Part shown: piece after piece, positions 25,363 through 37,574 of the stretch | Numbering within the stretch: the stretch's first letter is position 1 | Layout: every line of letters begins with the position of its first letter | Origin: Telopea speciosissima | Lineage: Eukaryota; Streptophyta; Magnoliopsida; Proteales; Proteaceae | Assembly (NCBI RefSeq): GCF_018873765.1 | Contig: NC_057923.1 | Location: forward strand, 10,056,413 to 10,120,412 | DNA length: 64,000 nucleotides | Direction of reading: 5' to 3' | The notes under the pieces: generated by a model | Seen by the model: only the letters and a program-made list of their open reading frames with translations | The model's database searches: none | Told to the model about the DNA's origin: nothing | Translations under genes and position numbers: made by a program

Positions 25363-25535
25363 CTGTCCAGCACCTTACCCAAGTTGCATGTGCAACGTCG
25401 AACTTGGTGAGGCGTGAAAAGACCGCCTCACCCCTGTCCGAGTGCCTTGCCTGAATAGGGGTGAGGTGGTCTTTTCACGCTTCATCAAGTCAGATGCTGC
25501 ACATGCAGCCCGGGCAAGGTGCTGGACAAAATCCT
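25363..25535. mobile_element. long foldback MITE / hairpin
   Basis: Two arms of about 80 bp (left: tgtccagcacctt ... gaggcgtgaaaagaccgcctcacccct; right: the approximate reverse complement, aggggtgaggtggtctttt ... aaggtgctggac) surround a short loop (ccgagtgccttgcctgaat). The flanks ctcctgcgg and cccctgcgg suggest a 9-bp TSD further out. Confidence 0.65.
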
Positions 25536-25629
25536 TCACCCCTGCGGCTCCCGCTCCATCTACAACATCTCACGTCCATGCTCATCCTGCCCCATCCCTT
25601 CCCCCTTTCTTCTTTTCCTCCTCCTCCGG

Positions 25630-26903
25630 CTAGTTACGATTTCATTTCTTTATTTATTTATTTTTAACATAGTGACACATGTCCATCGTCATACTATTGC
25701 ATGTTAGCCACGTGTTGGTTATATTGATAAATGATTTGAACAAATGACATGCACCTCCCCTAGAATATGCTCTAATTACAAATACCCTTCATTTTTTCAA
25801 AAATTACATGGAGCTCCCCTGAAATATGGTGGGACTTACAAATAACCCCAGTCCATTAAGTTCAAACTGTTAGTTGAAGCAAAACATTCATAAATGGTCA
25901 TATTACCCTTCATTAGTGTAGTTTTATTTTACCCTTTTACCCTTACATTACAAAACCCAAAAACCCATTTTCTCAACCCTCCATTGTTTCAACCTCATCT
26001 TCCTCTATATCACTTCTTTCTTCTCCGGCAACTTGCATACACATCTTTCTATCATCTCCCGCAATTTGCGAGGAGCTCTACTCTCTAATCCGGCGATCTT
26101 CGAACTGCAAAATCGATGACCGGAGAATGGTATCGACGAAGATAATTGAGGATATTTGCAATTTGAAAGTAACTTTTCCCCATTGTATCCATTCCTTCCT
26201 TGTCATCTATTCTATGTTGTATAAAAAATTACTAATTTAGAGTAGAAACATTACCGTTGTTGCGGCAAAAAACTATCTTCCCATTGGTACGAGTTACGCT
26301 AGTCCCTGGACCTGTGGAATACAAGGAGTAGGATACCTTGAGCGTGTCAGTTCAGACTCCAACTGGGACTCTCTGATGCCTAAGTCAACTTTCTGGCAAC
26401 TATAAGAAATAATAGAGCAAAATGAGCAAAATCACAAGAATCTACAGTAATTGAGATACATTCGCATGCCTGCTCCTTGGAAGAGGCTGTATTTATAGTG
26501 AAGTGTTTATTAGCTTGAGGCGATGGTGAGAGTCCCGCTTTGATACATCTTCCCAAGATAGCAATTTCCTTTTGGAAGATGGGATGAGTATGGAGAGTCC
26601 TGCTGTGGAAAGCTTCTATTTCTCATGGCTATGTAGGGATTCCTTTTCAGATTAGGGATCTGAATTCTTCTTCGCCTTATTTGGTGCTCGAGTTGTAGAG
26701 TGTTTCTATTTCGGGAAAGACGAGCTGATGAGATATTCGAATCTTCCTCTGATTCCTTGCCCTCCATGTTTCATGTTGTGAGTGATGGATATATTTTATC
26801 CGTATCAACCATATACACCCTTGGTGCCTCTCAATAGAAAGAGTCGCGACCAAAAGGCCTACTAGCAAGTGTTTGGAGTAGAGCTACGTTTGTATGATGT
26901 GTC
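25630..26903. other. intergenic stretch with one Mutator-type end
   Basis: 25735-25930 reads like the left end of the Mutator-type elements seen elsewhere here (gacatgcacctcccctag..., then ttacaaatacccttc), but I found no matching right end. No gene is seen. Confidence 0.35.
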
Positions 26904-26911
26904 GTTAGGGC

Positions 26912-27287
26912 CATGGTTCGTACTCTCGAATTGAATTGGTCAAAATCGTTTGGATCAGATTGATATCAGCCTAGACCGATCCTGCCCAATATTAATTGAT
27001 CGTTCCTTGGATCGGTCAGTATCAGTCATTACAATATTAAAATGGTTCGTAATTTTGGGATTGGATTGATTTGAATTGGTCAATTCACCCAAATTGAATT
27101 GGTATCGGCTGTCATTTTTCGATGTACTTTTACTTTTTATAATTCTTTAATATTTTTTGACCAATACTGACCGATACAGGAACCAACCCAGCAAAATCCG
27201 ACTTTTTGATATTTTTTACTGATACAGATCGATTTTGACCAATCTGAGTCGATATCAGCCTGACTGATCTCGGTATTACGAACCATG
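26912..27287. mobile_element. hAT-like MITE, CATGG-ended family, 376 bp
   Basis: Ends CATGGTTCGTAC and TACGAACCATG are inverted. A perfect 8-bp TSD, gttagggc, lies at 26904-26911 and 27288-27295. The interior is degenerate GATCGGT/ACCGATA-like repeats. It defines the termini and TSD length of this family. Confidence 0.85.
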
Positions 27288-27296
27288 GTTAGGGCT

Positions 27297-27944
27297 CAAG
27301 GTGTCAATTTAGGATCAGAACCGGTAACCGAAACCGATCCGGACCGACAGGAACCAGAACCGGATCACCCAATAGCTTATTGGGACAGATATGGTCCTAG
27401 TGATATACTATTGGTCTAGACCGGTTCTGGTCCGAGTCTCCCAACGGTTCTAGAACCGATAGCCCATTAAGGATCCAGTAGCACCGGAACTGTTGGAACC
27501 GGATGATATGTAAAAAAATTGAATGGAAAATTAGATCTCTAAAACCCTAAAAGGCTTTAAACCCTAACCTATTAATAATATTACATTGTTTGGGACTTTT
27601 AACTATCGCTCTTTTGTTGTTCTTTAAGTCACAAGTATATGAGTTGAGTTTGAAATGAAAATTATGAACTCTTAAAACTGTCTTTTTTATTTATATATGC
27701 ATCAATGTCTTTATTTTGGGCTCTATAAGACTATATCTATGAATGATGAAGTTCTCGTTTTCCTAGAGAAACTCTCATTGCTCTTATGTTGGGCTCAATA
27801 ATGTTTGGAATCGATTAGGAATCGAAATCGGACCACCCATTAGTTAACGGTTCTTATTAGCCTGATTATGGTTTTGACACCTTAGAGCTGAAACCGCTAA
27901 AAATTCAGACCCATAGCCCAGAACCAGACCAATTGACACCCTAG
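27297..27944. mobile_element. hAT-like element remnant
   Basis: Ends AAGGTGTCAATTT and CCAATTGACACCCT are inverted and of the same type as the element at 8309. The interior has many GAACCGG motifs near both ends and no open frame of note. It sits 1-2 bases from the neighbouring CATGG element's TSD. Confidence 0.55.
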
Positions 27945-27949
27945 GTCTT

Positions 27950-28995
27950 GAGAACCCATCTTGAAAGATAGAGGTGATTCTGTTGCCAGCTAACATCCAC
28001 GTTATCTCATTGACGTTCTCTCCTTTTTCTTCCCCTCCGTCATCCGTGGACCATGTGTAAACCGTGTACTAAAATCATTTTGTTGACAAATAATGAAATT
28101 CCTTTTTTTTCTCCCCTCATTTAAATTATTTTTTTCCTTTATAAAGGAGATTTTGAAAAAAGTACTACTTCTTTTGAAAAAGTACTCCACATCAATGGCT
28201 TTAAATCATTTCGTTGACAAATAGAGTTGTGATTGGTTGCTTTTCTTTGCGAGTTGGGAGCGTAGGGACAGGGGAATCCAAAAATTCCTTCTTTTCTTAC
28301 CAAAACCAAAACAAAAACACAACCCCTTCTTTTGAGATTATTCTATCAATTGGAGGGAGAATGTTCTTGCAACCATGCCGACATGCAAGACATGATATTT
28401 TTAAGAATAATGTGATGATTAGTCATTTTAAAATTATTTTGAAAATCTTGTATTTATTCTTTTTCTTGAACTTTTGATACAAAAAAAATGCTTAAAATTC
28501 TTCTATCCAATGGAAAATCATCATTCTAGGGTTTATAAATCCTCCTAAGTTTTAGTATGTTTCCCAAAACCCCCTCCAATAATCTCCTGCATGCGTTTAA
28601 AATTTTAAATACATCTCGATGAATGAATTCTCATTCACTGTGATTGAAGGAAAACTCGACCCAAACTTCTTAGTTCACCACTTTTATTACAACAAAATGC
28701 AGCTAAGTTTAAATCCCAATAAGATAGAAAAAAGTTTCCCTTTATAAACCACTAATGGGTTGGCTTTGGTATGTTTTTGCACTACCATCATGGTTTTAGG
28801 TATTTGGTTTTAGGTATTGATGTGAGCGATACCAGACTATTAGACAATTTTAGCCTAAAGGTTACCGATATCATAGGGTATTTTAACCATTGTACCCCCA
28901 TGTCCGTAACACGCAACTAATCTGAAATCAACCAAGTATCGATAACTATCTCAGCTGATACCGAAAACCAAGTGACCCATTCACCCTATGACCTT
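27950..28995. other. intergenic stretch
   Basis: 28500-28690 is a copy of the dispersed family noted at 2810 and 34800. No gene is seen. Confidence 0.35.
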
Positions 28996-28998
28996 TTA

Positions 28999-30096
28999 GG
29001 TTGTGTTTGGTTGTCTAAAGATGGATAGAAAGAAAAGAATCAATACAGGTTTTGTACGTTTTTCCTCTTTGCTTCGTTGGTCATGAAGACCATCTCCCCT
29101 TTTCGTGAATCTCAGAACAACCACACCTTCTGCATAGTTAGAGAGGTAATTTGTCGATGAAGAGACTATAACAATGCAAAGGAAAAGGAAATAAGAATGA
29201 GTGTCATTAAAGAGGATTTAACGAAAAGACAAATTTTTATTGAAGAACAAAATAAGAGGAAGCGATAGACGAAAGAGAGGTGGTTATTTGAGTTAGTGGC
29301 CTTTTGTCAGTCTTTCAGTCCTTAGGATTAAGATTTCTTTGATATTATTAAAGCTTAAGATGATACAACTTGCAACTCCCCACATTCCTCCTCCCATGGC
29401 TCCACCATTGATGATCAACAAAGTCAAAAGCAAAGAAGTTGGATTATCTTTTCTCGGATTTCTCGCCCCTTTTTCAGCAACACCAAATAAAATTTGCTTT
29501 ATCTTTTTGACAACAGATTAAATTCCTTTTCTCGTCCTAGAACCTCTCTAAATGTTAGGGTTTAGGGTTTAAGCATAAGATTTCTTAAAGTAATACACTT
29601 TGCATATCAAGTTTGGAATAAACATGTTGTTGCCTTTAGCTAATATTTATAAGAAAGATTAGGGTTATAGGTTAGATGGATCCAGTGGAGTTTACCACAA
29701 CCTCATTCTTTATTCAAGTAGACTTATATTTTAACATATATTAGGGTTATAAAATATACCTAACACTAAACAATACATCATGTACCAATTTCCCTGTCAG
29801 TGTCTCTTTTCGAACATCAACTTTGTCCCTCTTAGTCAAGCATCTCGCCTCTGTAACTCATGTTCATGCGATCCCACACTTAGAAAGATGGGAAGTGATA
29901 TGGTGTAATGTTAGAAAGATGAAAGTGAGGGAGAGAGAATTTTAATTTTAATTTTTTTTGATAATTAAATATTTAAAAAAATATTTTCTTTTCTTTTCTC
30001 TTGGCAACTAAACATGAAAAATCTTCTCATTTCTTTTCTTTTCATTTGTAGATACTCTTTTTTTTTCTATCCATCTCTAGACAACCAAAGACAGCC
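28999..30096. mobile_element. PIF/Harbinger (Tourist-like) non-autonomous element, 1.1 kb
   Basis: Left end GGTTGTGTTTGGTTGTCTAA and right end TAGACAACCAAAGACAGCC are inverted repeats. The 3-bp TSD is TTA (28996-28998 and 30097-30099). The TIR runs on as agatggatagaaa / tttctatccatct. No transposase frame. Confidence 0.8.
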
Positions 30097-30099
30097 TTA

Positions 30100-32160
30100 A
30101 TGACTTTTGGAGAAAGAGAGAAAGAGAGAAAGAGAATGTCGAGTATGTAAAAGAGGGAGGCAGGGAGGGAGGGTAGGAAAGCATTCATTCTCCACGGTGG
30201 TGTCGGAATCTTTTTCCATTATTAGTGTTCGAATTTTCTTCAAATAGTGAACACCATACCATCCATTGCTTGGACAATTGCAAGATCATTGATTCCCGCA
30301 AGTTATGGGCCTATGGCTATGTGAACCCCAAGATGATCCCAACCGTTCCCGTCCTGAAGTGAGGACCCACCTAGTCTGACTTAGTTTGGGGACTTCCTAC
30401 ATCCATAGCTTATTAAATTCCTCATGTCCCTTAATAGCACATATTCGTCATCTTCCAAATCCGAGAAACAGAATATCTAGGGCTACTACTACCGTCCATA
30501 ACAAAAAAGGAAATAGAAAAATAAGAGAAGAAGAAGAAATCAGAAGAGGGAAGAAGAAAAGTAGAACAAAGGATGCAAGAGAGAAGGGGGGGGCGCTCAA
30601 ACGAGCAATCAACTACAAAGACAATTCCCTTCAAGGCGCAATTCCTTCTAAGCATTCCGCATTTGTTTTCTGAGAGTTTCAGCTTTTCAACTATTAAAAT
30701 GGAACAAAAACACACAGAAAATTTTAAAATAAAAAAAAATAAATAAAAAAACCAGCTCTTACTATGCGGATAAGTCCTCTGGGGTAGAATGAATTGATGT
30801 GGAAGAGGAAAAGAGCAACACAATGACACTATGACAATGGGCTAGGAGACTGGAGAGTAGAGAGAGCGACGGAACTAGATTAGGGTTTGGGAGAAGAAGT
30901 AAGAAATGGAGAAGAAGATGAAAATTAGATTTAGGGGTGAGTTAGGCCGTGAGAGTAAAGTGAATTCAATTAGGTTAGGGTTTGAGACTTTGGGTTAGAT
31001 TGATATTACCAAAGTATCCTTTTAAAAAGTGTTTATAAAATTTTTAATAAGGGTAATATAGTAATATACCATATGTTTTTTATTATATATTAAAATAATT
31101 CTATTTATAATCGGATAAAAAAATAATCGGATATTATCCGATCCGAAATGAAACTATCCGAATCCAAATCCGATTATCTTTCAGACGGATTCATATATTA
31201 TTCAAAAATTAAAATTCTAGATTTGGAAACTTCTAACCAAAATTTCAGATTCAGAAACCCCTAAAAAGATTCACATATAGATTGAATACAGATTTTCAGC
31301 TATCCATTTACATCCTTATATCGAAAAGATACTTCTAACGATTGAAAGTGGGGTCATAGACAAGGAAAGTGGCTGCATTAACGTCAAAACCACCGTCCGT
31401 GAGCCATGTGCCTGAGCCTGCATTAACATGGTTTAGTGCTTCTGGTCCACCATTCCTTTCCGATATATGTCGATTTCAATCTCCTTATTACAGCACTCCA
31501 AGCAGTGACCATTGGGCTAACCCTTAAAGTCTTCAACCATTTCACCAAACTCCCCTAATGGCTAACCTGCACCGACATCAAACAATAACCACAATTAAAT
31601 TGAGGAAATTGCAGTGATTTTTAACTTGTATTGAAAAACCGTATCTTTTAGAAAAATCATAGCAGAAGAGTACTGAAACAAATCAAATCAAATCAAAACA
31701 ATCCAGTTTGAATGAATCAAATTTCCATCAGAAAGGTAATCTTTACCAACATAAATTGTTTGAATAAATTACTCTGACCTTTCCTGACCTTTCTGATAAT
31801 TTAGCGACAATTACTATGACTCTCTCCATTGAAGTATCGTGCCAGACGACAATGCCGTATGTCATAGGCAACTGGCAACCATTAGCAGTTACCAATAACA
31901 TACTTATGTCAATGATGCAAATGTCATTTCATGGCGTCACTGCATCACTGTGCAGTGACGTATCAATTAGGCGTAAAGGGGGCTCTTGAGCTCTTCCCTT
32001 TCACTCTGGAATGTGGACCAAATTTCGGTTTGAAACCAATTCAATGGTGATCACGCAAGTTTATTGTTGGATACAGGGAAAAAAACACACAAACTGGTAC
32101 AGAGATTTAAGAAGAATGGAGCACCTTCGCGTGGCTTCTGCAACCAACCCCATGCATGTA
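30100..32160. other. intergenic stretch upstream of the UGT gene
   Basis: It contains GA-rich repeats (30110-30180, 30520-30590) and a degenerate run of ATCCGAA-like motifs at 31110-31320 ending in catttacatcctta, a probable remnant of the hAT family at 63474. No gene is seen. Confidence 0.4.
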
Positions 32161-32161
32161 A

Positions 32162-32172
32162 CTATATATATA
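32162..32172 (+). promoter_or_regulatory. TATA box of the UGT gene
   Basis: ctatatatataag, about 55 bp upstream of the ATG at 32225, implying a very short leader of roughly 25-30 nt. Confidence 0.6.
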
Positions 32173-32224
32173 AGGGTTCCGTGGCCTTGGCCATTCCATC
32201 TCATGTTCAAGTAAGAAACAAGAA

Positions 32225-33764
32225 ATGGGAAAGGAGCAGCAGGTAGAGCATGTCCGAAGAGGCCATGTTGTGGTAATCCCATATCCCAGTCAAGGCCACA
32301 TAAACCCTCTTCTCCAATTTGCCAAACGCTTAGCCTCAAAAGGGTTAAAGGCCACAGTTGCCACTACCCACTATACTGTCAAGTCCATTTACGCCCCAAA
32401 CGTCGGCGTCGAAGCCATCTCTGATGGTTACGACGAGGGTGGGTTTGCTTATTCCCCTGATACCGATACCTATCTTAAAGCATTCAAGACTTTCGGGTCT
32501 AAAACGCTGAGCCAACTCATCCGGAAGTTTGAGACCACATCTTCCCCAATAACCTGTGTGATATACGATGCTTTCTTTCCATGGGCACTTGATGTGGCCA
32601 AACAACACGGCGTTTACGGAGCTCCATTCTTCACCAACTCCGCCACCGTCAGTTCTATTTTCTATCGCGTCCACAAAGGCCTTCTGACTTTGCCAATTAA
32701 GATGGAAGATACGCCTCTCTCCATACCGGGACTTCACAAGTTAGATTACCCTGACTTACCTGGTTTTCTCAAATCCCCTGATTTCTACCCTGCTTACTTG
32801 GCCATGAAACTGAGTCAGTTTGATAACCTTCACCAAGCCGACTGGATCTTCGGAAACACTTTTGACGATTTGGAGTTGCAGCTCCCGGTAATAAACTGAA
32901 CTAGTTCCTGGTTCCATTCCTCTTTTTTTATTTTAATTATATAATAAACATTTTTTTTGACTTTGAAGTTCTGATCATCTACTTATTTGATTAAAGGTCG
33001 CAGAAAGGGTAGGTGAGCTATGGAGGGGAACATTGATTGGGCCAATGATCCCATCAGCTTACCTGGACGGGCAAATAGAGGGTGACATAGGATATGGAGC
33101 TAGCCTCTGGAAGCCATTAGACCACAAGTGCAAGAAATGGCTTGAACTAAAACCAGCTGGTTCAGTGGTCTATGCATCATTCGGAAGCTTGGTGGCATTA
33201 ACTCCCAAACAAATGGAAGAGATCGCATGGGGGCTTAAGGAGAGTGGTCGCCATTTCTTATGGGTTGTTAAGGAATCTGAGCGTGGGAAATTGCCTCAAG
33301 GCTTCATTGAAGAAACTGAAGAAAAAGGACTAGTGGTGACTTGGTGCCAACAACTAGAATTGCTGGCGCACAAAGCAATAGGCTGCTTTGTAACACATTG
33401 TGGATGGAATTCGACACTGGAGGCGTTGTGCCTTGGTGTGCCCATGGTGGGAGTGCCCAAGTTTGCAGATCAGTACACGAATGCTAAGTTTATTGAGGAG
33501 GTGTGGGGTGTAGGTGTGAGAGCTGAGGAGGAAGATGATAAGGGTACAGTGGGGAGAGAAGAACTTCAGTTGTGTTTAAGAGAAGTAATGGATGGGGAGA
33601 GAAGCCAGGAGATGAGAAAGAATGCTGGTAAGTGGAGGGAGTTGGCCAAGAAAGCAGTTTGTCAAGGTGGGAGCTCAGACAACAACATTAACGAATTCGT
33701 TGCAGATGTTTGCACTGGTGGCAAGAAGAGAGCCAAGGAGGAGAAGCACATGAATGGGTTTTAA
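32225..33764 (+). CDS. UGT74-like: UDP-glycosyltransferase, UGT74-type, two exons, 476 aa
   Basis: Exons 32225-32887 and 32997-33764, joined by a 109-bp phase-0 GT-AG intron. The protein is a family-1 plant glycosyltransferase transferring sugar from UDP-sugar to small molecules in the cytosol. Seen: N-terminal HVVVIPYPSQGHINPLLQF with the candidate catalytic His25; ISDGYDEGGF (65-74), typical of group L/UGT74; VIYDAFFPWALDVAK with candidate catalytic Asp115; and the full PSPG donor-binding box starting at WCQQLELLAHKAIGCF, with HCGWNSTLE and ending in FADQ. A final Gln is usual for UDP-glucose users. UGT74 relatives glucosylate auxin, salicylate, jasmonate-related or thiohydroximate acceptors; the acceptor here cannot be read from sequence. 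Length and intron position fit the family, and no break is seen. An extended basic tail (GGKKRAKEEKHMNGF) ends the protein. Confidence 0.95.
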
Positions 33765-34040
33765 ATTAATTAGATGTTAATTACTGAAAAGAGATTACAA
33801 GAGTATTTTTGCTTAATTCTTTCTTGAATGATCTGATAAAGGTTGTTTTTGTTGACCTTTTCCTTTTCTTTAGAGTCACGGTTTCCCAGTTAATTGATCA
33901 GTGTCTTTGAGTGATGGTTAGTTTGTAATTTGTACTCGGTTAACAATTTCAATTCTATTTGCTTCGTACTTCTATTCTCACACGCAATAACAGATAGAGA
34001 GAGAGAGAGAGAGAGGGGTCATAAAACACGGATTAATAGA
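33765..34040 (+). other. 3' flank / UTR of the UGT gene
   Basis: AT-rich with a (GA)n run at 33994-34014. No strong AATAAA signal. Confidence 0.3.
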
Positions 34041-34222
34041 AAAAATATCCTCTCCGGTTCTCTGCCTGCCCGGTACAGTTGTCCGGTGTCGGTGCCTCTA
34101 ATAAGAATGGGGTGGATCCTAAATGGGCAGTGTGTTTGGGCAGGAAATTCGATCATCATTTCCGCCCCTTATGAGAGGAACCAGACAAATGTACCAGACA
34201 AAGAACTTGAGAGGATAAAGAT
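34041..34222. mobile_element. MITE related to the copy at 10928
   Basis: Ends ATATCCTCTCCGGTTCTCTG and CAAAGAACTTGAGAGGATAA are inverted repeats and match the TATCCTCTC motif of the 10928 element. Internal pairs ggtacagttgtcc / gacaaatgtacc and gcctctaataag / cttatgagagg add to the fold. No clear TSD. Confidence 0.6.
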
Positions 34223-34229
34223 CCAAATT

Positions 34230-35405
34230 ACTATGCGACAATACGCAAAACAGTCGCTTGTTCGTCCTCTAAAACTATACCTAGAAACCTCAGTGAGAAA
34301 AGGGTGGAGTCCTCTAAAGCTACTTTTGACAATAGTGATTTGGTTGTGGCCTGTATAGTAAGAGCTTCGTGGCCTCGTAGGTACATGTGTGTCACATTTC
34401 CGTAGCGGTGGAGAGAAGTCCACGGTTGTTTTTTTTAAAGATTTGGAGAGCTTTCATAGGTGGGGTTAGGCCCAAAGGTGGTTTGAAATCATGCCCTCTT
34501 ATTTGAGGAGTTGGTCTTTTGCACAATTTCCATTATGCATGACGTGATTTGGAGGACCCACATTCAAATTATCAATTGACAGTTTTAATATGGGCCACGG
34601 GTTAATAGAAAGATGAAGTAGCTTAACTGTGATCAGTTCTCAGAAGATAATCTGTCATTTCAGCTCTCCAGTCCAGACCACATAACTCACTTGTGTATGA
34701 AAAAACTACAAATATTATCCGCAAGGGTTTTATCCAAAATCAGGTAGTTATCAATGGGCACATGCGAAGTGGCAGTTCAAATGAAACAAAATTTTTATAA
34801 ACTTTGTCCTCCACCCATAGAGTATGGTTCACCCGTCATCCGAGGGTTCACAAACTCCTCCTAAGGTTTTCGTATGTTCCAAAATACCCTCCAAATACTC
34901 ATTCCTACCCTCTCCTACCTCTCAGTGAGTGGGAATCCATTCACCGTGGGTGTGGGAAAAACGGTCCTAAGTAAATTCTAAGAGCTTGACGGTTCAAATG
35001 AAGCTGAAATTTTATAAACAAGTATACCCCAAAGAACATCTGAAAATTTAAGGTCCTTAGCTCACATATCAGGTCTTAGTCCCATCAGAATTGACCTAGC
35101 TAAACAAATCACTAAACATTTAAGGAAAACAGAGGGCACATGGCACTAGAAGGGGGTGCAGCACATACATGGGACCATATGACACTATATGGAAAGAATA
35201 ATTGATTGAATTTGAGGCTGAAATTTGATACATAATCAATCCAGAGCATCCTTTAGATAGCAAATGGTCAGATCTGCCACATCATTCTATATGGCTCACC
35301 ATGCAAAGGTTCCTCATCTTACATGGCCATGCAAGAGAACTTTTGCCTTATGAAGAAATTTATCTAATGCAATGGTACCCAATTGTTTTAATATACAAAA
35401 TGACA
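34230..35405. other. intergenic stretch
   Basis: 34790-34960 is a third copy of the dispersed family seen at 2810 and 28500. No gene is seen. Confidence 0.35.
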
Positions 35406-35959
35406 ATATAAATAGGGCTGCAACAGGGTCGGATTGGGCCGGGCTTTATAGAACCCTAGCCCAACCCTAAGTCTCCTTAGCTGGGCCCAGGCCCAACCCG
35501 ACCCTGACTCAGGGCCAGAAAAATCCAACCCTGACCCTCCCTCAGGGTCCGGCCAGGCTGACCCTGATTGGCCCTGATCATGGGGAGGGGGAAAGAAATG
35601 CATGAGCTGGAATGGACCGGGGAGAAAATTATCAATTTTACATAAAATAACACTATAATAAAATGTATTATATCACTTATTGTCTTCATATATAATATAT
35701 TATATTAAAAAAATGTGGGTGATTTTTAAAGTTTATAATGTATGTATTATTTCCATATATATTTTATAGTATAACTTAAATCAGGGTCTGGCCGGGCTGG
35801 GCCAAGCTTAGCCTGAGGCCTCAACCCTAACCCAACCTGACCCTGACTCAAGGCCAAAAATTTCCAGCCCTGACCCGCCCTCAGGGCCAAATATCTCACC
35901 CCAGGCCCTGTTTGGGCTCAGGGCGGGTTCGGGCCGACAGGGCCAAACTTGCACCCCTT
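35406..35959. mobile_element. hAT-like non-autonomous element
   Basis: Left end AGGGCTGCAACAGGGTCGG and right end CCGACAGGGCCAAACTTGCA followed by CCCCT are inverted. Subterminal regions are packed with GGGTC/GACCC motifs as in the 8309 element. The middle is AT-rich. TSD not clear. A single related end (gaggtgcaagtttggcccta) occurs at 8063. Confidence 0.6.
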
Positions 35960-36224
35960 ATTATAAAACAATACACAGTATCAAAATAAAAACTATATGA
36001 CCAATAAGCCAAAAATAAATATACAGAAAAAAAAACAAAAACAAAAACAAAACAAAATCTAAAATCTAAATAAATTGAAGTTTCAACCAAAATGTCATAC
36101 ACTCCAAATAGGCACTGATCCATTTGTCAAGTATTAACCTTAAATCCAATTTCATAAAATTTCACAAGATTTGAGTATAAAATAAAAAATAAATTACCAA
36201 TGAGCCAAAAATCTCTCTTTCAAT

Positions 36225-36345
36225 GTTGTTGGGGTGTCTTAATGCAATCAATAAAATCCTAACCCCATGACCTTCTCATTGGGGGTGTCTTGATGCCCAA
36301 TCTGCTTGGGACACAATCCGTAAAATTCAAACCCATGACCTTATC
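36225..36345. repeat. tandem near-duplication, unit of about 58 bp
   Basis: ggggtgtcttaatgc ... ccatgaccttctcat is followed directly by ggggtgtcttgatgc ... ccatgaccttatcat. Confidence 0.5.
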
Positions 36346-36879
36346 ATCAAACTGCTTCACGAATTGTTGATTGACATACAAGAGTTCAGCAGACATCTGA
36401 GTTGGTGCTCTTGCTATGGGAATTGGGAAGGAGTTAGAGAAGGGCAGTGAGAAAGTATCATATCTCCCAAAGATTAGCCGATGCACAACTTAATCGCTAG
36501 GACAGCCTTATCCCAGGGATGGGTTCGTGCCACACCTTCTCCATGCTCCAATAACCCCTATAAATGGCCCCCAGTGGCATACCAAAAGGGGGATGTATAA
36601 ATTACATGATGTGTATTTTGAACTACATTCTTTTCCTGAATTTTTTCATATATATGGTTCCCACTAAGACACAGTCATGTGTTGCACCTGTGAACCCTAA
36701 GTCCAGTTTAGTTGAATGTAGAAAAAGATATCTAACCAAAAGACATGTTAATGTAACAAAAAGGGGCGAGGGAGTTAAGCTGAGGCTTGGTGTTTTCCAG
36801 TGAAAAATGAAGACCGTGTGGCAAAAGCAAAATCCAGTTTAAACAAACAGATACAAATATATTTACATCCTCCAAAAAA

Positions 36880-36902
36880 AAAAAAAAGGGGGGGGGGGGG
36901 GG
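36880..36902. repeat. poly(A)-poly(G) junction
   Basis: A run of A directly followed by a run of about 14 G. Homopolymer length is likely unreliable in the assembly. Confidence 0.7.
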
Positions 36903-36987
36903 TACCAAATTAACAAGCAATAAATCATCAACATACCTCAAACATTAAGAGTAAGGCACACTATTCCTATCGTAGCAGATTCTCGTA

Positions 36988-37040
36988 TTATGCTAGAACC
37001 TTGTCTCCAACACTTGGCACATCTCTGACACTCATCAAGC
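36988..37040 (-). CDS. candidate last exon of the RH22-like helicase
   Basis: Reading minus, the acceptor TTTCTCTGTTTATTTGCAG is followed by 53 nt that complete the split Gly codon left by exon 7 and encode GLMSVRDVPSVGDKVLA, then TAA. Phase and acceptor fit, and the total length (605 aa) is close to the 581 aa I recall for Arabidopsis RH22. Against it: the intron would be 8.2 kb, and the 17 residues are too short to confirm. The alternative is read-through past exon 7 into KGAFRLSLFYFL and a stop. Confidence 0.42.
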
Positions 37041-37356
37041 CTGCAAATAAACAGAGAAATACACGACTCAATACTCAAACAAATTTCATTTCCAGTATTG
37101 AGCAACCATTTTTCAAGATCATTGGGACCATGATTAATACCATGGCGCTAGGTGTTTCTTTATGACACTAATTTTCTAGAGAATATCCCATCAATAAGCT
37201 TCTCCGAGATTAGCGACTGTTAAGATGTCCTGCAGTATCCTAGTTAAAATATATTTGGGTTGAGTCTTGTGCAAGGTATACTCTTTATCGTATTAAGAAT
37301 CTGATTTTGTTTTGCTATTATAAGTAATCTATTGGCAGACCGCCATTTTAGGGTTT

Positions 37357-37360
<4 letters not shown>

Positions 37361-37402
<42 letters not shown>
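37361..37402. repeat. (CT)n microsatellite
   Basis: About 20 uninterrupted CT units. Confidence 0.9.
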
Positions 37403-37407
<5 letters not shown>

Positions 37408-37574
37408 CTATCGCAGGTACTGGTTTCAGATACTGATTTGTTACAGAGACTAAAGATTGTTGAATCATTGGTTAAAACTTATCCCCACAAGCAGGTCTGA
37501 AGCCTTGTTTTATCCTGGTCTGATCCACTCTACCGACACCTACAACTCTATATATTAACCCATTTAACCCCGCG

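Noticed and set aside
30431..30829. 132-codon minus-strand frame
   Set aside because: Composition follows an A/G-rich tract on the other strand (Phe/Ser/Leu runs); no domain, promoter or splice context.
33930..34358. 142-codon plus-strand frame downstream of the UGT
   Set aside because: Starts in a GA microsatellite and runs through the MITE at 34041-34222; no domain.
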